From IMG/VR virus record IMGVR_UViG_3300022707_000673, positions 1-24,900 of that record: a DNA stretch of 24,900 nucleotides, one strand, 5' to 3'. Below the pieces are notes generated by a model. It was not told the origin of the DNA. It searched no databases and saw nothing but the letters and a program-made list of their open reading frames with translations. Positions 9,198 through 15,833 of this stretch are shown here, one piece after another; position 1 is the first letter of the stretch, and every line of letters starts with the position of its first letter. Origin of the DNA: a virus. Both the position numbers and the translations under genes were made by a program.

Positions 9198-9612
9198 TTA
9201 CTCTCGCTTTACTATCTTGCTTCTTAGCTTTTCTTTCGTGTTCTTTTTGTTGTTGTTCTTCAGCTTCGTATTTTAGTTGGTTTAGTATTCCAAATATTTC
9301 TATTATCTTTGAGGGTTGTTCGTGGTGGGAACCTGGATAGGGCATTGCGCCATTCGAGTTATATTGTTCAAATAAGGTTAGGACGTAATCAAAATAAGGA
9401 TATTTAAATCTATCAAACGGTCCTTTTAGTTTCAAGTTAAGAGAGATGATTTCAGTAGCTTTACTAGTCATACCCTGCTTAATTTGCTCTAACACTTCGG
9501 GAGTATATCCCTTATCTAGCAATCTAGGATCTATTTCTTCTTTAAATTTAATAGAGTTATAATGCCCGATTAGTTGAGTGTATTCGTAATTGGATAAACT
9601 AGAAATACTCAT
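9184..9612 (-). CDS. tail assembly chaperone, T-like part (probably made as a -1 frameshift fusion)
   Basis: This 142-codon ORF lies exactly where lambda gene T lies, between the G analogue and the tape measure. It is charged and helical, with YTPEVLEQIKQGM, FDRFKYPYFDYVLTLFEQ and a very basic C-terminal helix ending RKAKKQDSKARVNGRR. The nominal ATG has no Shine-Dalgarno sequence (TATAATCGCATC precedes it). The frame stays open upstream of that ATG for 18 more codons (VEDVWLIGYLWLYIYNRI) back to the slippery site at the end of the G analogue, and is reached there by a -1 shift. The likely product is therefore a G-T fusion of about 299 residues. In lambda, gpGT binds the tape measure and recruits tail tube subunits. 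Assignment rests on position, frame and the slippery site rather than sequence similarity. Confidence 0.8.
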   Translation of the reverse strand: MSISSLSNYEYTQLIGHYNSIKFKEEIDPRLLDKGYTPEVLEQIKQGMTSKATEIISLNLKLKGPFDRFKYPYFDYVLTLFEQYNSNGAMPYPGSHHEQPSKIIEIFGILNQLKYEAEEQQQKEHERKAKKQDSKARVNGRR

Positions 9613-9662
9613 GATGCGATTATAGATGTAAAGCCAAAGGTAACCGATTAACCAGACATCTT

Positions 9663-9687
9663 CTACTTTTTTGCGGGCGTTTTTCCC
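9663..9687 (-). other. programmed -1 ribosomal frameshift site (two slippery heptamers)
   Basis: On the minus strand the last codons of the G analogue read AAG GGA AAA ACG CCC GCA AAA AAG TAG. This contains G GGA AAA (9687-9681), close to lambda's G GGA AAG. It also contains A AAA AAG (9672-9666), the canonical enterobacterial dnaX-type heptamer, directly before the TAG. Both are in register as X XXY YYZ. Slipping back one base at either enters the frame of the downstream T-like ORF with no intervening stop. AAGGGA lies about 11 bases upstream of the second heptamer, near the spacing of the stimulatory internal Shine-Dalgarno in dnaX. No convincing downstream pseudoknot or stem was seen. Confidence 0.85.
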
Positions 9688-10082
9688 TTCTTAACTAAAG
9701 AGACACCTTCAATTGCTTCCCCTGTACTTGGATCTACAAATTCTTTAGGTATTGCTGCCAATAAGTTTAGACATACTAATGTTAGTTTCTGTCCTTGTTC
9801 CATGTTAAAAAGATCATCAACACTTTCATCTGTCAATCCCTTATCATCAAAACCAAACTCGTAGTCCTTACCTTCCGAATTCTTTAACCCGGTAATTGAT
9901 TTAACTGCATATTTTACAGCTAAGGCGGCACCTTTCATAGCACCCAATGGGTCTCCTTTAATTTCACCGTTTATTATTTCGGCTTGGATCTCCATTTTTT
10001 GATTAAAAGACAATGGGCTAATCTCAAATACTAACCCATCTACTTTAATTTTAATCCGATCTTCTGTCGAATAGATTCTCAT
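9663..10082 (-). CDS. tail assembly chaperone, G-like
   Basis: The product is 139 residues from the chosen ATG, almost the length of lambda gpG (140). It has a beta-rich N-terminus (RIYSTEDRIKIKVDGLVFEI), helical middle segments (FNQKMEIQAEIINGE, AALAVKYAVKSITGL) and a short basic tail KKGKTPAKK. A GTG 69 bases upstream would run 47 bases into the tail tube gene. This ATG instead has GGGGAG about nine bases upstream and sits just after the tube stop, so it is preferred. The gene lies between tail tube and tape measure, the fixed location of G/GT chaperones. The unshifted product would be made in excess over the fusion. Confidence 0.85.
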   Translation of the reverse strand: MRIYSTEDRIKIKVDGLVFEISPLSFNQKMEIQAEIINGEIKGDPLGAMKGAALAVKYAVKSITGLKNSEGKDYEFGFDDKGLTDESVDDLFNMEQGQKLTLVCLNLLAAIPKEFVDPSTGEAIEGVSLVKKGKTPAKK

Positions 10083-10104
10083 AACATTCTCCCCTTGATT
10101 ATGA

Positions 10105-11286
10105 TTAAATAAATCCAATAAAAATTTCTGCAGTATCACCCTCATCACCACGGGCAGCCATATAGGTTACCTCGTTTTGTAATAGACCGTCTGCATCAGC
10201 TTCTCCAACTTCAGTTACAACACACTTCTGCATATACACTGCTACCACTTGATCAAATTCTCCAGTGACTGCGGTAGGTACCTGAGCGGATGCAAATAAA
10301 CTAAATTCAGTATTGTCTCTAAAGTCATCCCAATTCTCACAAGTATCATCTTGCTTGTAGGGATTAAAAGATCCTGAAATACTTCTTTCGGTTGCTCGAC
10401 CACTAGTACGACCGTTAGGTGAACAGGTAGAAGTTGCAAATCCTAAGGTATTCTCAAGACTAAAAGAAAGTTCGTTTACATCAATTTGAACAGCATCCTT
10501 AAATACACATGCACTTAAGATGATAGGTGGTTGAGAATCATCATAGTCCGGGGTAAATGGGGTAGCGGTTAAACTACAATCCCAGTCCATTCCTTCAAAT
10601 GCAAAATTAAAAGATGCAAGTTGACCGGTTGTGAAGTTCTCTAAACTGAAGCTAGTTACTCTTGATCCAGTAGCTTGTTCAAGTCTTGCCGATTCTACAT
10701 ACTTAGATATAGATAAAGACGGGTGACCTGAGTCTGCAACGGCGTAAGTCGTAAACTTAGCAATGATAACGTTGTCAGTAAATGCACCTGCGGCGGCAAC
10801 TAGCAATGTAATGTTAGCTGAACCTCCGCTTGGGTCTACTGCGGTAATTGGTGATACATGAAAGTCGCCTGATTCTTTAACTAGAATAATATCGCCGATA
10901 GCGAAGTCTCCAATGTCAGCATCCTCTATTTCGATTTGACTTGCCGTGTGACCGGTCTTAGTAGTCGTATCTGAGGTTTTCTGACGTCTTGATCCCATAG
11001 CCGATCTCATAAGCGCATCATACTCAGGGGCGGACCCCTCAACATCACTCGCTCTCATCTCTACGGGGAGACTTCCACTTACAGTTCTCGTTCCAGTTAA
11101 AGGTTTAGACTTACCGATACTTCCATTAAAAATGTTTCGTTCTAATAAATCTTTCGCCGGGGTTAACTCAGTCCCATCGGATAGGGTCTGAACGAAGGAA
11201 GTCGCGGCAGTTGGTGCCTTATACGTTCCCTCCGTATCCTCGATCTCAATACCAATGACGGTATTGTCTTTAACAGTTAAAGCCAT
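10105..11286 (-). CDS. major tail tube protein
   Basis: At 393 residues this is long for a tube protein, but it occupies the right place, directly before the tail chaperones. The N-terminus MALTVKDNTVIGIEIEDTEG with 'YKAPTAATSFVQTLSDGTEL' matches a phage tail-tube family in which a short helix and a 'v..E.t.GT...p' phrase open the protein. Conserved-looking pieces include SGSLPVEMRAS, SLSISKYVESARLEQATGSR and ISGSFNPYKQDDTCENWDDF. The extra length lies in the middle (about 100-180), with DADIGDFAIGDIILV, a likely inserted beta module. It starts at an ATG after an intergenic gap of nine bases. Tube identity is well supported by context; the role of the insert is unknown. Confidence 0.85.
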   Translation of the reverse strand: MALTVKDNTVIGIEIEDTEGTYKAPTAATSFVQTLSDGTELTPAKDLLERNIFNGSIGKSKPLTGTRTVSGSLPVEMRASDVEGSAPEYDALMRSAMGSRRQKTSDTTTKTGHTASQIEIEDADIGDFAIGDIILVKESGDFHVSPITAVDPSGGSANITLLVAAAGAFTDNVIIAKFTTYAVADSGHPSLSISKYVESARLEQATGSRVTSFSLENFTTGQLASFNFAFEGMDWDCSLTATPFTPDYDDSQPPIILSACVFKDAVQIDVNELSFSLENTLGFATSTCSPNGRTSGRATERSISGSFNPYKQDDTCENWDDFRDNTEFSLFASAQVPTAVTGEFDQVVAVYMQKCVVTEVGEADADGLLQNEVTYMAARGDEGDTAEIFIGFI

Positions 11287-11295
11287 AATTTTCTC

Positions 11296-11751
11296 CTATA
11301 ATAAGGTTAACCTATATAAAATGTCTACGGTCGCTCTCAACACCACCGCGTTATCCTCTACCAAATATTCCGGTTCATTGGTTGTGAGGTTGCTAACATT
11401 TAAGACTATTCCGGGCAGTCCTACTCTGTCATTAATTAATCGTTTATAAATAGCCATAATATTCTCATCACTATCCAAAAACTTATCTACGGAACGACTA
11501 TCACTGATAGACTCCTGATGATATCTCTTTACTAATACTATTTCAAATGTATGTAAGAACGTCATAAATTTAGTTACACCTTCTACTTCTTGCTTAAAGC
11601 CGGGCCTAACACCATAACGGTCTGTACTTTGTTTAAAGTTATTCTTTTCTATTTCATTAACAAATGCAATCTTTTTAAAGTCAGCACCTAATTCTAAACC
11701 AATTTCTGATTCCATCGATTCTAATATTTGTCTAACTACATTATCTGCCAT
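11296..11751 (-). CDS. probable tail terminator / tail completion protein
   Basis: This 151-residue alpha/beta protein lies between the head-tail connector and the tail tube gene, the normal site of the tail terminator that caps the tube and docks to the head. The N-terminus is a long helix (VVRQILESMESEIGLELG). The middle contains FMTFLHTFEIVLVKRYHQ, and the end is VVLRATVDILYRLTLL, giving a helix/strand order compatible with gpU-like or neck type folds. ATG overlaps the upstream TAA. No motif is diagnostic, so the assignment relies on synteny and size; a tail completion protein is the main alternative. Confidence 0.62.
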   Translation of the reverse strand: MADNVVRQILESMESEIGLELGADFKKIAFVNEIEKNNFKQSTDRYGVRPGFKQEVEGVTKFMTFLHTFEIVLVKRYHQESISDSRSVDKFLDSDENIMAIYKRLINDRVGLPGIVLNVSNLTTNEPEYLVEDNAVVLRATVDILYRLTLL

Positions 11752-12602
11752 TATCTAGTCCATCTTACCGATTCATATTTACGTAACTTCTCATTCTTAT
11801 CAAAACCATCATCATTTAAATCTATACTTAACCGGTCGGGCTGCATCATTTGTTCATATTTATTATCGTATTCTCTTGACTTCTGAAACCATGTATCATC
11901 TGGTGAATCTGATAGGTTAAAGAATATCTTAGATAGTGCAAGGTAAGTAGCGGCTTCTCTAACTTCAAATACATCTAATAGATCCCAAGGAACAATGTTC
12001 TCATGTTGAAGACTGGTATCTGAGGAAACCCCTGGTATTGTTTTTATGTATCCTATATGTCTTAGTCGTTCAATAATATCATCGCGGGCCGATATATGTG
12101 ACATAATGTGAGTAGTTTCTCCTGGAGGTAATAACCCCTCATTGTCTATCTCAAAGAACTTTTGTTTAAGTTGATTATCATCTGAGAATACTATACTAAT
12201 GCCTCTGTAAGTAGTTGCGGAATGATCGACAGACGGTCTAATCCTAATATAGAATTTAGTTATAGAGTTTACTTCTGTCTCATCTAAAACGGCACGGTCC
12301 CATGTTATATACCCATTACGAATAAATCCTTTCGTTTCATCATGTACTTCTAAACTAACAAACGTGGATGTATCTTCATCGAATCTTTCTACTTGAAGTG
12401 TATTGGCATTTGTGTTAGGGGTTGTGAATTCCATATAAACGGCATTAATAGGCTTTCGAAATCCTATATATAAGTAGTCTTCAGTAGAGGAAAGTGAAAA
12501 GGTGAAGTCATCTCTAGTAAAGTCTGCAGCATCGTTTGAGTGATCTGTAAAGACCGTGTTATCATCTTGGAGTATAGTAAGTTTAATTCTTGAATCTATC
12601 AT
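11751..12602 (-). CDS. head-tail connector with N-terminal beta-sandwich domain
   Basis: This 283-residue protein appears to have two parts. Residues about 1-145 are beta-rich, with YIGFRKPINAVYMEF, 'LQVERFDEDTSTFVSLEVHD' and GFIRNGYITWD, resembling a discoidin-like or other carbohydrate-binding-type sandwich. Residues about 165-255 are helical, with ARDDIIERLRHIGYI, VPWDLLDVFEVREAATYLAL and SPDDTWFQKSREYDNKYEQM. That pattern fits adaptor proteins that sit under the portal. Near the C-terminus, DLNDDGFDKNE (261-271) resembles a degenerate calcium-binding loop. It is placed just before the tail terminator and tube genes. A neck adaptor role is inferred; the fused N-terminal domain is unusual and could decorate the neck or collar. 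Confidence 0.6.
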   Translation of the reverse strand: MIDSRIKLTILQDDNTVFTDHSNDAADFTRDDFTFSLSSTEDYLYIGFRKPINAVYMEFTTPNTNANTLQVERFDEDTSTFVSLEVHDETKGFIRNGYITWDRAVLDETEVNSITKFYIRIRPSVDHSATTYRGISIVFSDDNQLKQKFFEIDNEGLLPPGETTHIMSHISARDDIIERLRHIGYIKTIPGVSSDTSLQHENIVPWDLLDVFEVREAATYLALSKIFFNLSDSPDDTWFQKSREYDNKYEQMMQPDRLSIDLNDDGFDKNEKLRKYESVRWTR

Positions 12603-12817
12603 TAATATAATCCTATCGCTTTTGTTATAAAAGCACCCACGGTAGCACTAAGGGGCATAAGCCATTTTAAGTACCATCTCTCCATACGGTCAATTCTCTT
12701 TTCTGCTAATTCAGTACGTCTCATGTGTTCACTAAGTTGATTAGTTTGAACTTGACTTGCTACTTTTAATTCGGTTACATCTTCTATAATCTTATCTAAC
12801 TTCTTTTCAACTGACAT
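12602..12817 (-). CDS. small coiled-coil protein with C-terminal membrane helix
   Basis: This protein of about 71 residues has a charged amphipathic helix (SVEKKLDKIIEDVTELKV ... HMRRTELAEKRIDRMERW) and a C-terminal hydrophobic segment WLMPLSATVGAFITKAIGL. The architecture resembles XhlA-type holin accessory proteins, but the gene lies among neck genes rather than in the lysis cassette. I chose the ATG that gives MSVEKK. An in-frame GTG three codons upstream, directly abutting the upstream TGA, is equally possible. Its TAA overlaps the ATG of the connector gene. The function is unknown; membrane association is inferred from the C-terminal segment. Confidence 0.6.
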   Translation of the reverse strand: MSVEKKLDKIIEDVTELKVASQVQTNQLSEHMRRTELAEKRIDRMERWYLKWLMPLSATVGAFITKAIGLY

Positions 12818-12826
12818 CCTCACCAC

Positions 12827-13132
12827 TCACTCTAATAGCCTTTCTTTTTTCATTACTCGAATAATATTTTTAATCGCGTCTCCAACCTCTTGTGGATTTA
12901 GGGTTGCGTTCAAATCGAGGGACAATAAATTGACCTTGGATTGCTCAAATTTAGTTAAAGCATTTGGATTATGGTTATCTAAAACCGCTTGGATGGACGC
13001 CCGGTCAACTTCTTCGGCATCTTTTACAAGGATTCTACTTTTATTTATTAATAAATTAAAAAAATTAATATTGTTTAACTCATTTACTAAAATTTTACTA
13101 TTGTATGTGTTTGGAGTTGTTAAATTTATCAT
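12827..13132 (-). CDS. hypothetical small acidic-basic helical protein
   Basis: This 101-residue protein belongs to no family I recognise. The N-terminal half is Asn/Ile/Leu-rich (NELNNINFFNLLINKSRILV). The rest is helical, with SIQAVLDNHNPNALTKFEQS and IKNIIRVMKKER. There is no membrane segment, signal peptide or cysteine. The ATG lies in a TAATG overlap with the preceding gene, and the stop abuts the next reading frame, so it is an integral part of the operon. It sits in a block of three small genes inserted between appendage and neck genes; a virion role is not evident from the sequence. Confidence 0.6.
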   Translation of the reverse strand: MINLTTPNTYNSKILVNELNNINFFNLLINKSRILVKDAEEVDRASIQAVLDNHNPNALTKFEQSKVNLLSLDLNATLNPQEVGDAIKNIIRVMKKERLLE

Positions 13133-13338
13133 TAGGTCTCCTCTGTTCCTTCAATCGCAAAAAATTCAGTGAGAGGAACTGGATCATCTGTGCCATGTAT
13201 AGGGCAAGGGACATTCTCGTCAACGGCAATTTGATCATCAAAAATATAATGCCAGCCTTTTCCAAAACCAGGATCACCGGCTACGGCGTCAGGGTCCTCA
13301 GCATTACATTTTTTTCTAGTATTATAAATCGTTGCCAT
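13132..13338 (-). CDS. hypothetical small protein with CPIH motif
   Basis: This 68-residue acidic protein was not recognised. Visible features are a basic start (YNTRKK), an aromatic GWHYIFDD segment, two cysteines (about 11 and 45) and a CPIHG motif near residues 45-49. The latter could be half of a metal site but is incomplete for a zinc ribbon. It overlaps the upstream cysteine-rich YkgJ-like gene by 17 bases and the next gene by a TAATG, so expression is coupled to both. The proximity of two cysteine proteins is suggestive, but a shared function is only an inference. Confidence 0.55.
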   Translation of the reverse strand: MATIYNTRKKCNAEDPDAVAGDPGFGKGWHYIFDDQIAVDENVPCPIHGTDDPVPLTEFFAIEGTEET

Positions 13339-13795
13339 CTTTTATCCTTTTATACATTGCTTGAGATAAATCCTCAAAACCCTTTGACTTAAAAGCCGAA
13401 GAAGCTAAAGCCTCGGAAGTATCATTTCGTATTAATCCCACACTTAATTTATTTGTTGGGTCGCAGTTTTTGCTTGGAGTGACCGCGTTACGTTTAATAC
13501 AAACTAAAGGGCGCGCATCCCAAATTCTACAAGAGGCATTGTCATCTAAAAATAGACATTTTAAATCGGCAGTTTTTAAATCCTTTTGGGTCACCCTTTT
13601 TTCTAATCTCTCAAAATCAATTTCTATTTTTTCGTTAATCATTTTTTTATAAATAATATCGGCTTGCTCCGGGATTACACTTACGGACTTTTCATAACAA
13701 CAATTAAACCTACCCTTATTACAACCTTTTTTACACGTTGTACCTGGTATATTACATAGACTTTTGACTGCCGTTCTTACTACTTCTAATTTCAT
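13322..13795 (-). CDS. YkgJ/Fli-type CxxxC-CC metal-cluster domain protein
   Basis: This 157-residue protein has a cysteine pattern typical of the YkgJ-like (CxxCxxCC, putative zinc- or iron-chelating) family. C21-x3-C25-x6-C32-C33 near the N-terminus is followed by C80 ... C89-R-I-W-D-A-R95-P96-x-x-C99. The 'C.iw..RP..C' half is especially characteristic. Such proteins occur in bacteria and some phages, and their biochemical role is not firmly established. Here it lies in the middle of the late virion operon: its ATG overlaps the stop of the 364-residue appendage-like gene (ATGA), and it overlaps the next gene by 17 bases. It may be a moron-type gene modifying the host or a virion protein; no catalytic assignment is justified. 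Confidence 0.72.
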   Translation of the reverse strand: MKLEVVRTAVKSLCNIPGTTCKKGCNKGRFNCCYEKSVSVIPEQADIIYKKMINEKIEIDFERLEKRVTQKDLKTADLKCLFLDDNASCRIWDARPLVCIKRNAVTPSKNCDPTNKLSVGLIRNDTSEALASSAFKSKGFEDLSQAMYKRIKDGNDL

Positions 13796-14886
13796 GGTCT
13801 GTTTAACTCCCTGGTTAAGGCAAATACTTCTGTGTTTACTGATGAATCATTTCTAAGTTGAACTTCAAATATAGCCTGACCGGTGGGAAGATTAGAAACT
13901 GCTCCCATATCAAAAATTGTATCTGTAGTGTTTGTTATACCTAATATTTCAGCAATATCCAATGCATTTGTTGCATCAAAAACTTTAACGTCACCTGAGC
14001 TTGCGGCCGTCACTCTTGCAATAAGTGTTATAAAGCGATTTATATCTTTAGGTCTATTATTAGTTCCCTGAAAAGGGAATTTAGCTTTAACAGTATAAGC
14101 TGCATTTTTAGTGTTTATTTTATCTTTCCAAGAAACATTATCTTGAGCATAAGCCTTTGCGATCTGTAAGATCCATTTGCCTCCACTACCAGCGACAATA
14201 AACGGAATATTATTTGCTACCGTAACTGTAGAATCAAAAACATATATTTGCCAATTTAAAGGATCTCCTTCTTCATAAACTAATCGCTGACTATCACCGG
14301 TAGTTCCACCTAAAGAAGCAAATTCAGTAGAGGGGTCATTAATATCTGCAACTGATAAAGTTGTAATGTTTTCTGCCTCTGGCAAGTCCCCAGAATTAAC
14401 AAACGTGACTAAGATATCCTTATTATCTGATATATTACCGCCGCTTGAGCTAACTAAAGTAACTCCAAAAGTGAAATAAGTTGTATTATCTGTTGTAGCT
14501 GTAACTTCAAAAATTTGAAAAATAGTTGAGTCGCTAGATAATTGAATTCTAATACGTGAGCCAACTCCCACTAGATCTAAAAATGCTGAAACGTCTATGC
14601 CGTCTTGATTATTGTCATCTATAAATAATTCTGTAGCACTTGATTGAGTAGCATTATTCCATTCAAGCCGTTTATCTTTAGGAGGTGCGGTGAAATCGTT
14701 TATATCACTACGCCAATGGCTAGATGCAAAAGCCCCAGAGCCTCCCGTTCCTTCGGTTAAATCTATTACCGCTCCGGCATCATCTATTTGTTTTGTATGC
14801 TTATCGGCACTATCTACATAAATATCCGTAGTCCCACTGGGCGGGGTCGATGGAGTGGTTTGATTTTCGTATCTAGTCTTTCCCAT
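13792..14886 (-). CDS. virion appendage-like protein (possible head fibre)
   Basis: This 364-residue beta-rich protein is of low hydrophobicity. Residues 10-45 show TPSTPPSGTTDIYVDSADKH, then KQIDDAGAVIDLTE, a phrase that recurs at the N-terminus of many phage fibre and appendage proteins ('P..pa.G....y.ds....k..dd.G'). The central part has repeated 'VTATTDNTTYFTFGV'-type strands and the C-terminal part reads FPFQGTNNRPKDI, ASSGDVKVFDATNAL and GQAIFEVQLRN. It sits downstream of the capsid gene and upstream of the neck genes, so attachment to head or neck is more likely than to the tail tip. ATG is one base after the stop region of the preceding gene. The assignment is inferred from composition and context. 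Confidence 0.6.
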   Translation of the reverse strand: MGKTRYENQTTPSTPPSGTTDIYVDSADKHTKQIDDAGAVIDLTEGTGGSGAFASSHWRSDINDFTAPPKDKRLEWNNATQSSATELFIDDNNQDGIDVSAFLDLVGVGSRIRIQLSSDSTIFQIFEVTATTDNTTYFTFGVTLVSSSGGNISDNKDILVTFVNSGDLPEAENITTLSVADINDPSTEFASLGGTTGDSQRLVYEEGDPLNWQIYVFDSTVTVANNIPFIVAGSGGKWILQIAKAYAQDNVSWKDKINTKNAAYTVKAKFPFQGTNNRPKDINRFITLIARVTAASSGDVKVFDATNALDIAEILGITNTTDTIFDMGAVSNLPTGQAIFEVQLRNDSSVNTEVFALTRELNRP

Positions 14887-14887
14887 T

Positions 14888-15184
14888 TTATCCCTCTATT
14901 ACCAAAGTGCCATTAATTATTAAAGTACCTTCAACCAATTGTGTTCCATGTACATGCATTTGACGTCTCTCTGGTATTGTAAAAGTTTCAGAAGAAAGTA
15001 TATGATCTATCCCCGCTAGTATATCGGTACCAGCTGCGGAAGTGATAGTTACCTTACCGTTACCATCGTCAGTAACAGATAAACCTACACCGAAATTAAT
15101 ATTACCAACATCGTCTACAACAGTTATCCCACCGTCTTGAACGATTATTACTCCTCTGGTAAACATTTGTCCTGGAAATGCCAT
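14888..15184 (-). CDS. small virion protein with beta-solenoid-like end
   Basis: This 98-residue protein, rich in Gly, Val, Ile and Thr, contains short alternating strands (GVIIVQDGGITVVDDVGNI). Its C-terminus repeats a rung-like pattern (TQLVEGTLIINGTLVIEG), as in beta-solenoid stalk proteins. It has no cysteine, signal peptide or membrane helix. It lies between the 133-residue and 364-residue proteins in the post-capsid cluster. Its TAA is immediately followed by the next ATG. It may be a small spike, decoration protein or fibre base; this is inferred from sequence texture and position only. Confidence 0.58.
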   Translation of the reverse strand: MAFPGQMFTRGVIIVQDGGITVVDDVGNINFGVGLSVTDDGNGKVTITSAAGTDILAGIDHILSSETFTIPERRQMHVHGTQLVEGTLIINGTLVIEG

Positions 15185-15192
15185 TTACGTTC

Positions 15193-15594
15193 CTATGCTA
15201 AAAAGTTAATTAAGACCCTAAAGGCCACTGACCCCGAAGATGTTTTAAATTTTAATTGTTTTATATCACCCTTTACATCCCACGTTATTGAATCTGTTTT
15301 TTCTAATGTGAAAAAGGTCGTGCCATTATCAAAAGAGACCTCTAAAGTAGAGCCCGTTGAATCCCTTAAAATACCTGCTCCAGTAATTATCTTATCCGCT
15401 GCCGCTGGGACATTTACCGGTGTTGTTGTAGCAGTTCCCGTAAATGAAACGGTAGTACCAGATGTGGAATCAAATACTGGTATTGGTTCATCGCTCGGGT
15501 TCTTAATATTAACGCGTCTATCTACACCACCGTCTGAAGCATTTTCTTCATAGGCTGCCCTATCTCTATCTTGTCTATTCTTACTTATCGGCAT
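15193..15594 (-). CDS. small beta-sandwich virion protein
   Basis: This 133-residue protein has a polar, charged N-terminal arm (PISKNRQDRDRAAYEENASD) followed by an all-beta body. The body carries IPVFDSTSGTTVSFTGTATT, STLEVSFDNGTTFFTLE and FKTSSGSVAFRVLINF. The 'evSfDnGttf' phrase is shared with the 170-residue tail-tip protein, consistent with a common virion beta-sandwich fold. It is placed directly downstream of the capsid gene cluster, so head decoration is possible, though a neck or tail role cannot be excluded. It overlaps the 66-residue gene upstream by 14 bases. Confidence 0.58.
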   Translation of the reverse strand: MPISKNRQDRDRAAYEENASDGGVDRRVNIKNPSDEPIPVFDSTSGTTVSFTGTATTTPVNVPAAADKIITGAGILRDSTGSTLEVSFDNGTTFFTLEKTDSITWDVKGDIKQLKFKTSSGSVAFRVLINFLA

Positions 15595-15781
15595 TTGGTG
15601 CCTTACTTATTTCTTCATTAAGTGATATCTCATACCAACAAACCCACTTGCCATTCTTTTGTTGTGCGAAATCGAAGTAATGAATCTTCTTTGAAAATCT
15701 ATTATTATTTCTAAACATAAATGCACGTAATTCGTCCTTGGTTTTTGCTTCTAAGAAATTAGGTACGTGATTAGTTCTCAT
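15581..15781 (-). CDS. hypothetical small protein after the capsid gene
   Basis: This 66-residue, mildly basic protein was not recognised. Aromatic residues are concentrated in FSKKIHYFDFAQQKNGKWVC followed by WYEISLNEE, giving a likely strand-turn-strand. One Cys is present and there is no membrane segment. It is the first gene after the capsid-downstream hairpin and overlaps the next gene by 14 bases. Its ATG follows an AAGG-containing leader (AAGGTAATTA). The fold and function are unknown; its place in the virion cluster is the only functional clue. Confidence 0.55.
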   Translation of the reverse strand: MRTNHVPNFLEAKTKDELRAFMFRNNNRFSKKIHYFDFAQQKNGKWVCWYEISLNEEISKAPNADK

Positions 15782-15801
15782 TAATTACCTTATATAGTAT
15801 A

Positions 15802-15818
15802 GAGGGCCGGAGCCCCCC
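15802..15818 (-). promoter_or_regulatory. stable hairpin downstream of the capsid gene
   Basis: On the minus strand, GGGGGC-TCCG-GCCCTC can fold into a 6-bp GC-rich stem (one G-U pair) closed by a C(UCCG)G tetraloop, one of the unusually stable UNCG loops. It lies 16 bases after the capsid stop codon and before the next gene, in a 52-base gap that is the widest in the head operon. There is no T-tract after it, so it is unlikely to be a full rho-independent terminator. Protection of capsid mRNA from 3' decay, or partial attenuation, is inferred. Confidence 0.55.
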
Positions 15819-15833
15819 ACAAATTAATTACGA

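Noticed and set aside
9016-9276. Hydrophobic plus-strand frame that looks like a membrane protein
   Set aside because: It is antisense to the basic, Lys-rich start of the tape measure, where Lys codons give Phe/Leu on the other strand; an artefact of composition.
9600-9665. Downstream stem (GGTTAATCGGTTACC region) as frameshift stimulator
   Set aside because: Only about three base pairs form around mismatches; too weak to claim as a pseudoknot or stem.
10082-10151. Longer start (GTG) for the G-like chaperone
   Set aside because: It would overlap the tail tube gene by 47 bases, while the downstream ATG has a strong GGGGAG site and sits just after the tube stop.
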